Shown: positions 1 to 7,303 of the stretch, in pieces
Position numbering within the stretch: position 1 is the first letter of the stretch
Layout: every line of letters starts with the position of its first letter
Assembly: GCA_025800395.1 (NCBI GenBank)
Contig: JAOXRU010000045.1
Span: forward strand, 1-60,456
Length of the DNA: 60,456 nucleotides
Direction of reading: 5' to 3'
Origin: Flavobacteriaceae bacterium
GTDB taxonomy: Bacteria > Bacteroidota > Bacteroidia > Flavobacteriales > Flavobacteriaceae
The notes under the pieces: model-generated
Database searches by the model: none
The model's input: the letters and a program-made list of their open reading frames with translations, nothing else
What the model was told of the DNA's origin: nothing
Made by a program: the position numbers and the translations under genes

Positions 1-142
1 CTACAAAACGCTCCGATTTAAAACCATTTAGTAGTTTTAATATCGCAGCCAATTGCGCCTTCAATTCTGCATTTTCTTTGCGAAACTGTGCATTTTCCTG
101 ACGAAACTGTGTGTTTTCTTCTAGCAGCGCTTTCTTAGTCAT
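1..142 (-). CDS. IS66 transposase TnpC, N-terminal fragment (cut by window edge)
   Basis: Reading leftwards from an ATG at 142-140, the frame stays open to the window edge. It encodes a charged coiled-coil start with repeated QFRQEN / QFRKEN units followed by AELKAQLAAILKLLNG, the usual leucine-zipper-like N-terminus of IS66 TnpC proteins. It starts 21 bases after the tnpB stop, as expected for the third gene of an IS66 unit. The DDE catalytic domain would lie outside the window. Confidence 0.7.
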   Translation of the reverse strand, partial: MTKKALLEENTQFRQENAQFRKENAELKAQLAAILKLLNGFKSERFV

Positions 143-163
143 AGCACTGCTAAAGATAGGGAT

Positions 164-538
164 TTAACCCGCCATAACCATGTTTTTTGAAGAATTATTT
201 CGTGTTTTTTTTCGCCTAATATTCCCGATAGAAATTCCATCTATAAGCAAGACCAATTGCGCATAGGTAAGCGATAAACTTGTTACCTTTTTATCATAAT
301 TGGGCAGATCGAAAGTGCCGCTTTCTAAACGCTTATAATACAAAACAAAACTACCCGATTGCCATTGCAGTAGTTTCACCTTATTGCGCGATTTGTTGAT
401 GAAAATATATACCGTACCATCATTGGGACTGCTTTGCAAATCGTTTTGCACCAAGCCACATAAACCGTCAAAACTCTTACGCATATCACAAGGCGGACTG
501 TAGAGTCGAAAACGAAGGTCGATACTTAATCCAAACAT
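164..538 (-). CDS. tnpB: IS66 accessory protein TnpB (Orf2)
   Basis: This small protein matches the IS66 Orf2/TnpB family, needed with TnpA and TnpC for transposition of IS66-type elements. Family features visible are CDMRKSFDGLCGLV near the N-terminus, GTVYIFINKSRNKVKLLQW in the middle and FVLYYKRLESGTF after it. I take the ATG at 538 (MFGLS) rather than the upstream codon at 580, because family members begin just before the segment leading into DMRKSFDGL. The start lies inside the end of tnpA (13-base overlap), suggesting translational coupling. The frame is intact with no internal stop. Confidence 0.85.
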   Translation of the reverse strand: MFGLSIDLRFRLYSPPCDMRKSFDGLCGLVQNDLQSSPNDGTVYIFINKSRNKVKLLQWQSGSFVLYYKRLESGTFDLPNYDKKVTSLSLTYAQLVLLIDGISIGNIRRKKTRNNSSKNMVMAG

Positions 539-864
539 TGCAAAAGTTGTTTTAGTTGTATCAAGGAACTTGGAGGCCAATCCATCTCCAAAGCCAAACT
601 TACCTGATTGGCATAGGTGATGGTAATCTGCTGCTGGGTAACATCTATTTTCTCAGGTTTAATTTCTAGAAAATTAGAAGCTACTTCACCTTTCACATCT
701 GGATTTAATGGAAAGTCTTTATCTTTTTTATATCTGCCTATCCATGTTTGAAAAGTGTTTAACTTGATATTGTTTTTATTACAAAACTCTCTTTGACTTA
801 ATTGGCTTAATTGATACTTCTTAAGTATCCTATAAATCTGTTGCTTGGTTCTTCTTTTTCGCAT
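526..864 (-). CDS. tnpA: IS66 accessory protein TnpA (Orf1), HTH-type
   Basis: A 112-aa protein with a helix-turn-helix-like N-terminal half: basic start MRKRRTKQQIYRIL, then SQREFCNKNNIKLNTFQTWIGRYKK. This is the pattern of IS66 Orf1/TnpA proteins related to the IS3/Tnp_8 DNA-binding fold. It is the first gene of the element and overlaps tnpB by 13 bases. The C-terminal part (residues about 60-112) is the poorly conserved region of the family. The gene shows no damage. Confidence 0.8.
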   Translation of the reverse strand: MRKRRTKQQIYRILKKYQLSQLSQREFCNKNNIKLNTFQTWIGRYKKDKDFPLNPDVKGEVASNFLEIKPEKIDVTQQQITITYANQVSLALEMDWPPSSLIQLKQLLQCLD

Positions 865-1131
865 AGAGCAAAGCTAAATAGCGAATCGATGCCAAGCAAG
901 ATATGGTTGGTCGGATGGATACATAAGTTTGATTTTTTGGCACAAACATTATTGACTGGAAAGCAAAATCGTTTTGAAAAAAACATATACATAAGACTTT
1001 CAAAACAGATTCGAAACAAATACTACAACAAGAAACAAAAACACAAACAACCACTTTTGTTCTAATTAATATTATCTCTCATTTCGCACCCCCTGTTGCA
1101 CATCACAAAGGTCAAATTCTTATTTGTATAG

Positions 1132-1878
1132 ACGAACAAGCAAAATGTTTCGTTTAAATCTGGTCAATTATCCGTATCTTTTAAACTCCCAACTATTTCT
1201 AACAGAAATCGAAATAGTTATGCAACAACAAACACAAGATTATTATTTGCCTTTAGAACATATGGACATTTATGTTTATGAAAGAAGAAAAATTGTTCAT
1301 GTTGAACTAAAGTTTAGTATCATTGGCATAATGAAATTGGAACACCCTTTTGGAGTTATGATGAAAAAAGAGCATTTCACAATAGGTTTGATAAATTAGT
1401 TTAGTCGATTTGGGGAAATCGGTTTTGGCTGACTTGTAATGGTCGTTCAGAATTTGTTCAAAGAAATAGAGGGAGGAAATGGGATGTTAATTTTGATATT
1501 AAGTGGGTGCACTCCAACGAACATTGGAACGTAAAAGTAACCAAGTATGTAGGTGTGAAGCCAAGAAGCCACATAAATTGGAATGCAAGAGAAATGAATC
1601 TTTATCACACCGACAACAATTATCGCAAAAACTATAGCTATGCTTCTGGCTATCGTTATCAAAGAACTACCATGCACGAGTTTGGTCATACTATTGGAAA
1701 TGTAATTCGGAATAGCCAAGATATATTTTATGGGGATGAGTACAAACGTTCAATTGCTTGGTATGGCGACTGGTCGAGTATAATGTCCAGAGGAATGGAA
1801 ATTCGAGATCGACACCTTGACTATATTATTGATACACTAAGAATGAATATAACAGGTACTTTTTGGCGTGTGGAATAG
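1132..1878 (+). pseudogene. Decayed zinc metallopeptidase-like protein (HExxH), effector-like
   Basis: One reading frame (codons starting at positions 1 mod 3) carries protein-like sequence on both sides of several stops. Codons 1132-1278 read NVSFKSGQLSVSFKLP and onward. Stops follow at 1279, 1303 and 1315. The frame then runs 1318-1878 with a single TAG at 1402, in a context (FDKLV-stop-SIWGN) where a tryptophan codon would fit. The end carries HEFGH at 1675-1689, the metallopeptidase zinc-site motif, followed by an aromatic-rich tail. No start codon precedes the frame, so the 5' end is missing or truncated. Segments such as HWNVKVTKYVGVKPRSHINWN resemble C-terminal domains of secreted or polymorphic-toxin proteins in Bacteroidota, but that is memory-based. 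I treat it as non-functional. Confidence 0.65.
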
Positions 1879-2239
1879 ATGTATTTACATATTGATATTT
1901 TTTATTATTGGATGTAAACAACAGCCCAATCAATCAACTACACTTAAAACAGAAACAGTTCATCAAAAACTTTACTCAAAAAATTTTACAGGCATTGACA
2001 CATTGACTAAAAAACAGGCTGTTGATAAATATGGGCAACCTCGACAATTCATAGAAACTAAAAATGATTCGACCTATGTGCAGTCCTATCATTGGTTTTC
2101 CGACTCTTTAGGCTTTGTTACCGTTTACTATCAAATAGATTCAAATCTACCAATTAAGGTGACGTTTAACAATAACTACATGAAAGATTTTCCACAAAAC
2201 ATGATCCCGAAGAACCATAAGCAAAACCCCAAAAAATAA
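1868..2239 (+). CDS. Small putative lipoprotein, possible partner of the upstream peptidase
   Basis: 123 aa. The N-terminus is a lipoprotein signal (IYILIFFIIGC, Cys16 as lipid attachment site), so the product is probably exported and membrane-anchored. The rest is polar, with DTLTKKQAVDKYGQP, a pattern reminiscent of SmpA/BamE-like small lipoproteins, but I cannot assign a family. The start is a GTG overlapping the last 11 bases of the upstream peptidase frame. Such overlap of an enzyme-type effector with a small lipoprotein is the layout of toxin-immunity pairs; that role is inference only. The frame is intact although the upstream gene is decayed. Confidence 0.55.
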   Translation: MWNRCIYILIFFIIGCKQQPNQSTTLKTETVHQKLYSKNFTGIDTLTKKQAVDKYGQPRQFIETKNDSTYVQSYHWFSDSLGFVTVYYQIDSNLPIKVTFNNNYMKDFPQNMIPKNHKQNPKK

Positions 2240-2265
2240 CAATCACAACATTCACACTACAGGGG

Positions 2266-2415
2266 GTGGGGGTAAAAATTCCAGTTTTCCGTTGGAATGG
2301 CACCTTTCATTTCTATATTCCATTACCAAGACACGATTATTTGTCATACCTTAGAGAACTCACCAATAATATAAAACTATGGGAAAGATACCACCACCAC
2401 TACGCAGAGCAATGA
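2266..2415 (+). CDS. Short protein-like frame, no recognised family
   Basis: About 49 codons from a GTG at 2266 to a TGA at 2413. The composition looks coding (FRWNGTFHFYIPLPRHDYL, then ELTNNIKLWERYHHHYAEQ), rich in aromatic and charged residues. No good start codon exists other than GTG, and it overlaps the next short frame in another register. It may be the tail of a lost gene rather than a complete one. No function can be suggested. Confidence 0.25.
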   Translation: MGVKIPVFRWNGTFHFYIPLPRHDYLSYLRELTNNIKLWERYHHHYAEQ

Positions 2416-2543
2416 CGGCATTAATAATAGAAAGGATGGAAAAGTATCCGAATTACAAAAAGAAAATCCTAAAGAAAATGGAAGAACTAAAAGCCAAGAA
2501 GAAACAAGAACAGAATACAGACAACAATCAGAAGGAAGAATAA
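2379..2543 (+). CDS. Very small basic protein (54 aa), hypothetical
   Basis: An ATG at 2379 opens a 54-codon frame ending in TAA at 2541. The product is strongly basic and helical-looking: MGKIPPPLRRAMTALIIERM, then a lysine/glutamate-rich stretch (YKKKILKKMEELKAKKKQ) and a polar tail. It overlaps the preceding short frame by 37 bases in a different register, so at most one of the two is likely to be the real product here. No family recognised. Confidence 0.3.
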   Translation: MGKIPPPLRRAMTALIIERMEKYPNYKKKILKKMEELKAKKKQEQNTDNNQKEE

Positions 2544-2770
2544 AACTATTTGTTGACTATAGTACAACAGCACAATATACTACAAACAATCAAAACTAAA
2601 AGTCTTTTAATAAGTTGCCTTATACAACAGGATAACCAAAAAGCCTTTTGTTTTTGGGCATTATCCCACAGAAGCAAATATAAACTTCCATAAACAAGAA
2701 ACCACTAAAGCACTTATAACCATTTGAAAAGTCATTTTTTTGAAATAAAGTCTTAGTATTGTAGTAGTTG

Positions 2771-2788
2771 CACAAACGTTCGTTTGTG
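2771..2788. repeat. 18-bp palindrome, operator-like
   Basis: CACAAACG-TT-CGTTTGTG is a perfect inverted repeat with 8-base arms and a 2-base centre. There is no adequate T-tract for a terminator on the forward side. It resembles a binding site for a dimeric regulator or recombinase, but no cognate gene is next to it. Confidence 0.35.
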
Positions 2789-2815
2789 ACAAAAAAAAAC
2801 ATGAACCTAAAGATT

Positions 2816-2837
2816 TTCGGGTACATATTCGGGTACA
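2816..2837 (+). repeat. Tandem TTCGGGTACA repeat next to tRNA-Phe
   Basis: TTCGGGTACA occurs at 2816-2825 and again at 2828-2837, a 12-base period. Short spaced direct repeats beside a tRNA gene can be arm-type sites of an integrase, but no integrase gene is in the window, so this is only suggestive. Confidence 0.3.
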
Positions 2838-2851
2838 AATCCAACCTTTTT

Positions 2852-2896
2852 AAAAATAAAAAAAACCTTAATTTGTTCATAATGAATAAACTAAGG
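2852..2896 (-). terminator. Rho-independent terminator of tRNA-Phe
   Basis: On the reverse strand a 13-base stem (arms 2884-2896 and 2866-2878, one mismatch and one G-T pair) with a 5-base loop is followed by a long T-rich tract (complement of 2852-2865). It begins 12 bases after the tRNA 3' end and is well placed to end the tRNA transcript. Confidence 0.75.
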
Positions 2897-2907
2897 CTTT
2901 ATGGTTG

Positions 2908-2980
<73 letters not shown>

Positions 2981-3097
2981 TCGTTTCTCAAGCATCTTGC
3001 TTGATAGCGGATGCAAATATAGATGGCTTTTTTAAATCCACAAAACAATTTCCTAAAAAAACTCTTCCTATTTTTATACTTTTAAATCTAAGGGCAT

Positions 3098-3829
3098 ATG
3101 CAACTCATCATAGACATCGGCAACACCCATGCCAAAATAGCTGTTTTTGAGAACACTACTATCATCACCCAGAGACGTTTTCTCTGGAAGGAACACCAAG
3201 ATATTATCCAAAATATATTTTTGGACTTCCCAAAAATCAGTTCAGGCATCGTTTCCAATGTCGGAAAACTCGAAGAAAAGCAGCGAAATTGGTTGCTATC
3301 CATTTTGCCAGATCTTCACTTTTTATCACATCAAAGCAAAATACCTTTTCAAAACGAATACCGCAGCCCTTCAACTTTGGGCATAGATCGTATCGCCCTT
3401 ATGAGTGCTGCTATTACCCAATACCCCAATCAGAATGTATTGGTCATCGATGCTGGGAGTTGTATCACTTATGACCTGCTTACCGCCCAAGGCATTTACT
3501 TGGGTGGGGCCATAGCACCAGGCATAGGCATGCGGTATAAGGCTATGCACGATTATACCGCCAAACTTCCCTCCCTCGAGAAGCAATACCCCGATCATTT
3601 TATAGGTGACACCACGGAAAACAGCATGCATAGCGGGGCGAGTTTTGCGACAATTTGCGAAATTGAGGGGGTTTTAACAGAATATAAACAGTATTTCAAA
3701 GATTTAACAGTTATTTTAACAGGAGGAGACGCCGTTTTTTTGTCAAAACGATTAAAAAGTACCATATTTGCCAATCTCAATTTTTTGCTAGAAGGATTGA
3801 ATTATTTGTTAGAATACAATCGAGAATAA
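3098..3829 (+). CDS. coaX: Type III pantothenate kinase
   Basis: 243 aa, normal length for CoaX. It phosphorylates pantothenate with ATP in the first committed step of coenzyme A synthesis, in the cytoplasm. Visible motifs are the phosphate-binding DIGNTHAK at residues 6-13, the type III signature Tyr88...GIDR (95-98, with catalytic Asp97), DAGSCITYD at 118-126 and GGAIAPG at 136-142. It is the first gene of a forward block. Its TAA is followed with no gap by the ATG of the next gene, so the two are probably co-transcribed. CoaX beside envelope genes is the arrangement I associate with Flavobacteriia. Confidence 0.95.
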   Translation: MQLIIDIGNTHAKIAVFENTTIITQRRFLWKEHQDIIQNIFLDFPKISSGIVSNVGKLEEKQRNWLLSILPDLHFLSHQSKIPFQNEYRSPSTLGIDRIALMSAAITQYPNQNVLVIDAGSCITYDLLTAQGIYLGGAIAPGIGMRYKAMHDYTAKLPSLEKQYPDHFIGDTTENSMHSGASFATICEIEGVLTEYKQYFKDLTVILTGGDAVFLSKRLKSTIFANLNFLLEGLNYLLEYNRE

Positions 3830-5119
3830 ATGTTAAGAAAAATTATTGCTGTAACAGGCCTTTTCATCGCATCATATGCATATGGCCAAGGAGGATCCAT
3901 CTCACCTTATTCATTTTTCGGGATGGGTGAAGTTGATTTTAGTGGTACTGTTGCCAACCAATCCATGGGAGGTTTGGTATCGTTTCGAGACAGCATACAC
4001 GTCAACCTAAAAAACCCTGCTTCTTATGCGAGTTTGCGAATAACCAACTTCGGAGTTGGCGCCAGCCTAAAAAGCACCAACTTTGAAACTAGCAATGGCT
4101 CCCAGGATGGTCAGCAAGTAAGTTTCGACTATCTCTCTTTGGCAATGCAAGCCAGTAAAAAATCGGCATTCGGATTTGGCATACTACCCTATAGCTCCAT
4201 AGGCTACAAATTGCGTACCACCAATGAAGAAGAAACCGTAAGAAATGACTTTAGCGGTAATGGTGGGGTAAACAAAGTGTTTTTTACTTATGCGAGACAA
4301 ATTACCAAGGGGCTAGACATAGGTGCCACCTTGAATTATAATTTTGGAGAAACGGAAAACATATTTATCAAGTCCCAAACAACCCAGTTTTCAACCCAAT
4401 TTGTAAACCATTCCAATATCCGAGGCTGGGATTTTAATTTTGGCATCAACTACCAACAAGCATTTAAAAACGGAAAAAATCTATATATCTCTGCTACCTT
4501 AAGTCCCGAGGTAGACTTTACTTCCAAAAACAAACGCACGGTAAGCCTATTAGACATTGGCCTTACTGGCAACGAATACCAAAAGCAAGAAGTGGAACTT
4601 GGCGAACTTGCAGAAACCGATTTCAGCATTCCCCTTAGCAGCAGTTTTGGATTAGGGTTTGGACAAGAACGCAAATGGTATGTAGGGGCAGAAATCAACT
4701 ACCAAGCCTTTAGCGATTTTAACAACGATTTTATAAACATTGACAATGTTACTTACGAGGACGCCTTCAAATACACTTTGGGCGGATACTATATACCCGA
4801 ATACAATGCTTTTGGAAAATACCAAAGAAGGATGGTTTATCGTGCCGGATTTAACTATGGCGACACCGGAATGATCATTAATAATCAGGAGATTAAAAAT
4901 TTTGGCATATCTTTTGGTGTAGGTTTTCCACTAAGTGGCGCAGTACCACCATCAGTAGAAGCACGACAATTCGGGAAACTATTTAGCAATATCAACCTCG
5001 GATTTGAATATGGCAGCAGAGGCACAACCGATGCTGGCCTGGTAAGAGAAGATTATTTTAAGTTTAGAATTGGGCTATCTCTCAACGACGGATGGTTCTT
5101 GAAGCGAAAAATTGACTAG
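3830..5119 (+). CDS. Outer-membrane beta-barrel protein (FadL/OMPP1-like)
   Basis: 429 aa with a signal peptide ending about residue 19 (FIASYAYGQ). The mature start reads GGSISPYSFFGMGEV followed by NQSMGGLVSFRDS and NLKNPASYASL, a pattern seen in Bacteroidota relatives of FadL/OmpP1 transport barrels (the same theme SMGGAATG...NPAAL occurs in the FadL-type protein near the right end of this window). The remainder shows alternating hydrophobic/polar strands ending in an amphipathic strand, expected of a barrel. Substrate unknown; hydrophobic compounds are typical of the family. Starts directly at the coaX stop. Confidence 0.7.
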   Translation: MLRKIIAVTGLFIASYAYGQGGSISPYSFFGMGEVDFSGTVANQSMGGLVSFRDSIHVNLKNPASYASLRITNFGVGASLKSTNFETSNGSQDGQQVSFDYLSLAMQASKKSAFGFGILPYSSIGYKLRTTNEEETVRNDFSGNGGVNKVFFTYARQITKGLDIGATLNYNFGETENIFIKSQTTQFSTQFVNHSNIRGWDFNFGINYQQAFKNGKNLYISATLSPEVDFTSKNKRTVSLLDIGLTGNEYQKQEVELGELAETDFSIPLSSSFGLGFGQERKWYVGAEINYQAFSDFNNDFINIDNVTYEDAFKYTLGGYYIPEYNAFGKYQRRMVYRAGFNYGDTGMIINNQEIKNFGISFGVGFPLSGAVPPSVEARQFGKLFSNINLGFEYGSRGTTDAGLVREDYFKFRIGLSLNDGWFLKRKID

Positions 5120-5135
5120 TTTAAAAATTTAAAAA

Positions 5136-6506
5136 ATGAAAGTTAAAGTTTACTTATTAGTTGCAATTCTATTTGGCACTTTCGGAATTGCACATGCACA
5201 GGCACAAAATGAAGATTGTACAACAGATTTTCAGTTGTACGTAGCAGACGCAAAATCCAAGAACTACGATGCAGCTTATGAACCTTGGAAACGTGTATTT
5301 GACAAATGTCCAAATCACCACTATGCCAACTATGCTTTTGGAGAAAAAATATTGAAGCATAAGATCAAAAAAGGAGAAAACAAAGAAGAAAACACCAAGT
5401 TATACCTTCAATTGCTAGACAACAGCATCACTGCTTTTCCAAAGAGATTCAAAAAAGGAAAGCAAATGGCCACCAAAGCGGTATTCATGAAGCAAAACAA
5501 ATTGGGATCCACAGAAGAGATCTTCGGTATGCTAGAAAAAGCTTTTAAGGAGGACAAAAAGAACTTCACCTCTCCCAAAGCTATGTTGTTGTACTTCTCT
5601 AGTTTGGTAGATTTGCACAAATCTGGTAAAAAAGAACTTCAAAACGTTTTTGACACCTATGATGATTTGAACGAAAAAATAGAAGCAGAAACCAACAAGC
5701 TCAATGCGTCCCTTCCTGCTTTACTAGAAAAAGAAGAAGCCGGAACTCCGCTTACCAAAAAAGAAAAAAACGCATTGAAACGCGCTAGAGTAAACGGACC
5801 AACCCTAAACAAAATTTTGGGAAGTATAGAAACCGAATTGGGTACTCTTGCGAATTGCGAGAACCTTATTCCTCTTTATAAAAAGAACTATGAAGCCAAG
5901 AAAGACAATGTGAGATGGGTAAAAAGAGCGGTAGGAAGAATGTACTCCAAAGATTGTGACAACGACCCTTTGTTTGTACAATTGGTAGAAAGACAAGCGG
6001 AGCTAGATCCTTCTGCTGGCAGCTACTTCTATGTAGGCCTACTTAAAGAAAAACGCAACGACACCAAGGGCGCTATCGAGAACTACAACAAAGCTGTAGA
6101 ACTAGAAACCAACTCCAACAAAAAAGCAGACATCTTGTACAAGATTGCTAGAAATATGGAAAAAAGAGGCATCCACAGTTCGGCTTACAAATACGCAAAC
6201 AAAGCAGTTGCTTCCAAAGCAAGTATGGGTAAAGCCTATATGCTTATGGCCAGAGTTATTGCCAAAAACGCCAACAAATGTGGTAGCACCACTTTTGAAA
6301 AGAAAGCAGTATACTGGAAAGCAGAATCTATGGCGAGAAAAGCCGCTAGAATGGATCCATCTATAAAAGGAAGAGCCAACAGTGCTGCAAATAGATACAA
6401 ACAATTGGCGCCTAGTCGTACCGAAATATTTAACAGCCAAATGGGTGGAAAAACCATCACCTTCAAATGCTGGATTGGTGGTAGCGTAGTAGTTCCAAAA
6501 CTATAA
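5136..6506 (+). CDS. Secreted tetratricopeptide-repeat protein
   Basis: 456 aa with a cleavable signal peptide (FGTFGIAHAQAQ, cleavage near residue 22), so it acts in the periplasm or at the envelope. After a Cys-containing start come helical repeats; TPR consensus is clearest at about 285-385 (AGSYFYVGLLKEKRNDTKGA, then IENYNKAVELE, and AYKYANKAVASKASMGKAY). The C-terminus is basic. TPR proteins are scaffolds, so no enzymatic role is proposed. It lies 16 bases after the barrel gene and 1 base before lptC, suggesting co-expression with envelope biogenesis genes. Confidence 0.75.
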   Translation: MKVKVYLLVAILFGTFGIAHAQAQNEDCTTDFQLYVADAKSKNYDAAYEPWKRVFDKCPNHHYANYAFGEKILKHKIKKGENKEENTKLYLQLLDNSITAFPKRFKKGKQMATKAVFMKQNKLGSTEEIFGMLEKAFKEDKKNFTSPKAMLLYFSSLVDLHKSGKKELQNVFDTYDDLNEKIEAETNKLNASLPALLEKEEAGTPLTKKEKNALKRARVNGPTLNKILGSIETELGTLANCENLIPLYKKNYEAKKDNVRWVKRAVGRMYSKDCDNDPLFVQLVERQAELDPSAGSYFYVGLLKEKRNDTKGAIENYNKAVELETNSNKKADILYKIARNMEKRGIHSSAYKYANKAVASKASMGKAYMLMARVIAKNANKCGSTTFEKKAVYWKAESMARKAARMDPSIKGRANSAANRYKQLAPSRTEIFNSQMGGKTITFKCWIGGSVVVPKL

Positions 6507-6507
6507 G

Positions 6508-7101
6508 ATGCAAAATCACACAAAAAACATAGTATACTTCATGGTCACAGTTTTTGCTGTGACCATGTTTTTTTCTTGTAAAGACAACTACAACAAGATC
6601 CAACAACAACAAGGATACCGCAAGTTCCCAGCAGGAGAAACCACCAATGTGGTATTACAATACACCAAAATCAACAAAAAAATCCCCATCGACTCTATCA
6701 CCAAAACCCAACTTACAGCTATATTGCGCAGTCCTTTGAGCTTAGATTTCACCAACCAAGAATTTCCCTATTACGAATTCCCAAACGGATTGGAAGTAGA
6801 TTTTTTTGATGAAGAAAACCAAAAATCTACCATTAAAGCCGATTATGGGATCCTATACAAGCAAACCAATCTGGTAGATTTACGAAAAAACGTACGCATT
6901 CAAAGTCACGATGGAAAAAAAATGAACGCAGAACAAATGTTTTGGGACCAAGGCAACCAGTGGATCTTCACCGAACATGCGTACACACTCAAAAGCCCCG
7001 ATATCAACTTAGAAGGAAACGGTATTGATTTTAATCGTAACTTTACCTATGTTTACACTCCGTACAAACAAGGAACCTATACGGTAAAAGAAGAACAATA
7101 A
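6508..7101 (+). CDS. lptC: LPS export system protein LptC (putative lipoprotein)
   Basis: 197 aa. The N-terminus is a lipoprotein-type signal (FAVTMFFSCKDN, Cys24). The rest has the LptC/OstA-like profile: GLEVDFFDEENQKSTIKADYG, then LVDLRKNVRIQSHDGKKMNAEQMFWDQ, repeated short beta strands as in the LptA/LptC jellyroll. In the Lpt machine LptC passes LPS from the inner-membrane transporter LptB2FG to LptA. The E. coli protein is TM-anchored; a Cys anchor is common in Bacteroidota. Its neighbours (barrel, TPR, CorC-like, PpiD) support an envelope role. Confidence 0.8.
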   Translation: MQNHTKNIVYFMVTVFAVTMFFSCKDNYNKIQQQQGYRKFPAGETTNVVLQYTKINKKIPIDSITKTQLTAILRSPLSLDFTNQEFPYYEFPNGLEVDFFDEENQKSTIKADYGILYKQTNLVDLRKNVRIQSHDGKKMNAEQMFWDQGNQWIFTEHAYTLKSPDINLEGNGIDFNRNFTYVYTPYKQGTYTVKEEQ

Positions 7102-7102
7102 T

Positions 7103-7303
7103 ATGATCAAAATATTAAAATACACCGAGTACCTCTATCTTTTTGTAGCCATCGCCTCTATTTACCAAATCGCAGTGCTTTGGAACCAAGATCGCAACAA
7201 TGCATACATCTTTGTTTTTTTCGCTGTAATTTCTATTTTCATGTTTTGGTTTCGCAGACGTTATCGCAAACGATTTGACGCACACAAACAAGAGCAAGAT
7301 TGA
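7103..7303 (+). CDS. Small two-helix membrane protein, hypothetical
   Basis: 66 aa with two predicted membrane helices (about 9-27 and 32-50) followed by a very basic tail RRRYRKRFDAHKQEQD that should stay in the cytoplasm. It sits between lptC (1-base gap) and the CorC-like gene (TGATG overlap of stop and start), so it is almost certainly co-transcribed. A small gene at this position looks like a conserved part of the block. No known domain. Confidence 0.7.
   Translation: MIKILKYTEYLYLFVAIASIYQIAVLWNQDRNNAYIFVFFAVISIFMFWFRRRYRKRFDAHKQEQD

Larger units (their letters stand above)
1..864 (-). mobile_element. IS66-family insertion sequence, tnpA-tnpB end (continues left of window)
   Basis: Three consecutive reverse-strand genes have the order and overlap typical of IS66 elements: tnpA, tnpB overlapping it by 13 bases, then the start of the large transposase tnpC, which is cut by the window edge. 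The outer end of the element lies somewhere to the right of 864. I could not identify its terminal inverted repeat or the flanking target duplication, so the right boundary given is only the tnpA start. All three frames are open where visible, so the copy could be complete. Confidence 0.8.
1087..2268. repeat. GC-rich inverted decamer pair flanking the metallopeptidase remnant
   Basis: The decamer CACCCCCTGT at 1087-1096 is repeated in inverse orientation as ACAGGGGGTG at 2259-2268. Both copies stand out as GC-rich islands in very AT-rich DNA and they bracket the peptidase pseudogene and the overlapping lipoprotein gene. They could mark the ends of a moved segment, but ten bases is short and I see no flanking target duplication. 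Confidence 0.25.
2544..2851. other. Intergenic accessory DNA, no supported gene
   Basis: This stretch between the short frames and the tRNA-Phe terminator is very AT-rich. I see no convincing coding frame on either strand. It contains a near-perfect palindrome (2771-2788) and a tandem 10-base repeat (2816-2837), listed separately. Confidence 0.5.

Noticed and set aside
1..2907. Integrative island with integrase at tRNA-Phe
   Set aside because: No integrase, relaxase or att duplication is in the window, and the tRNA terminator is still in place; only a weak suggestion remains.
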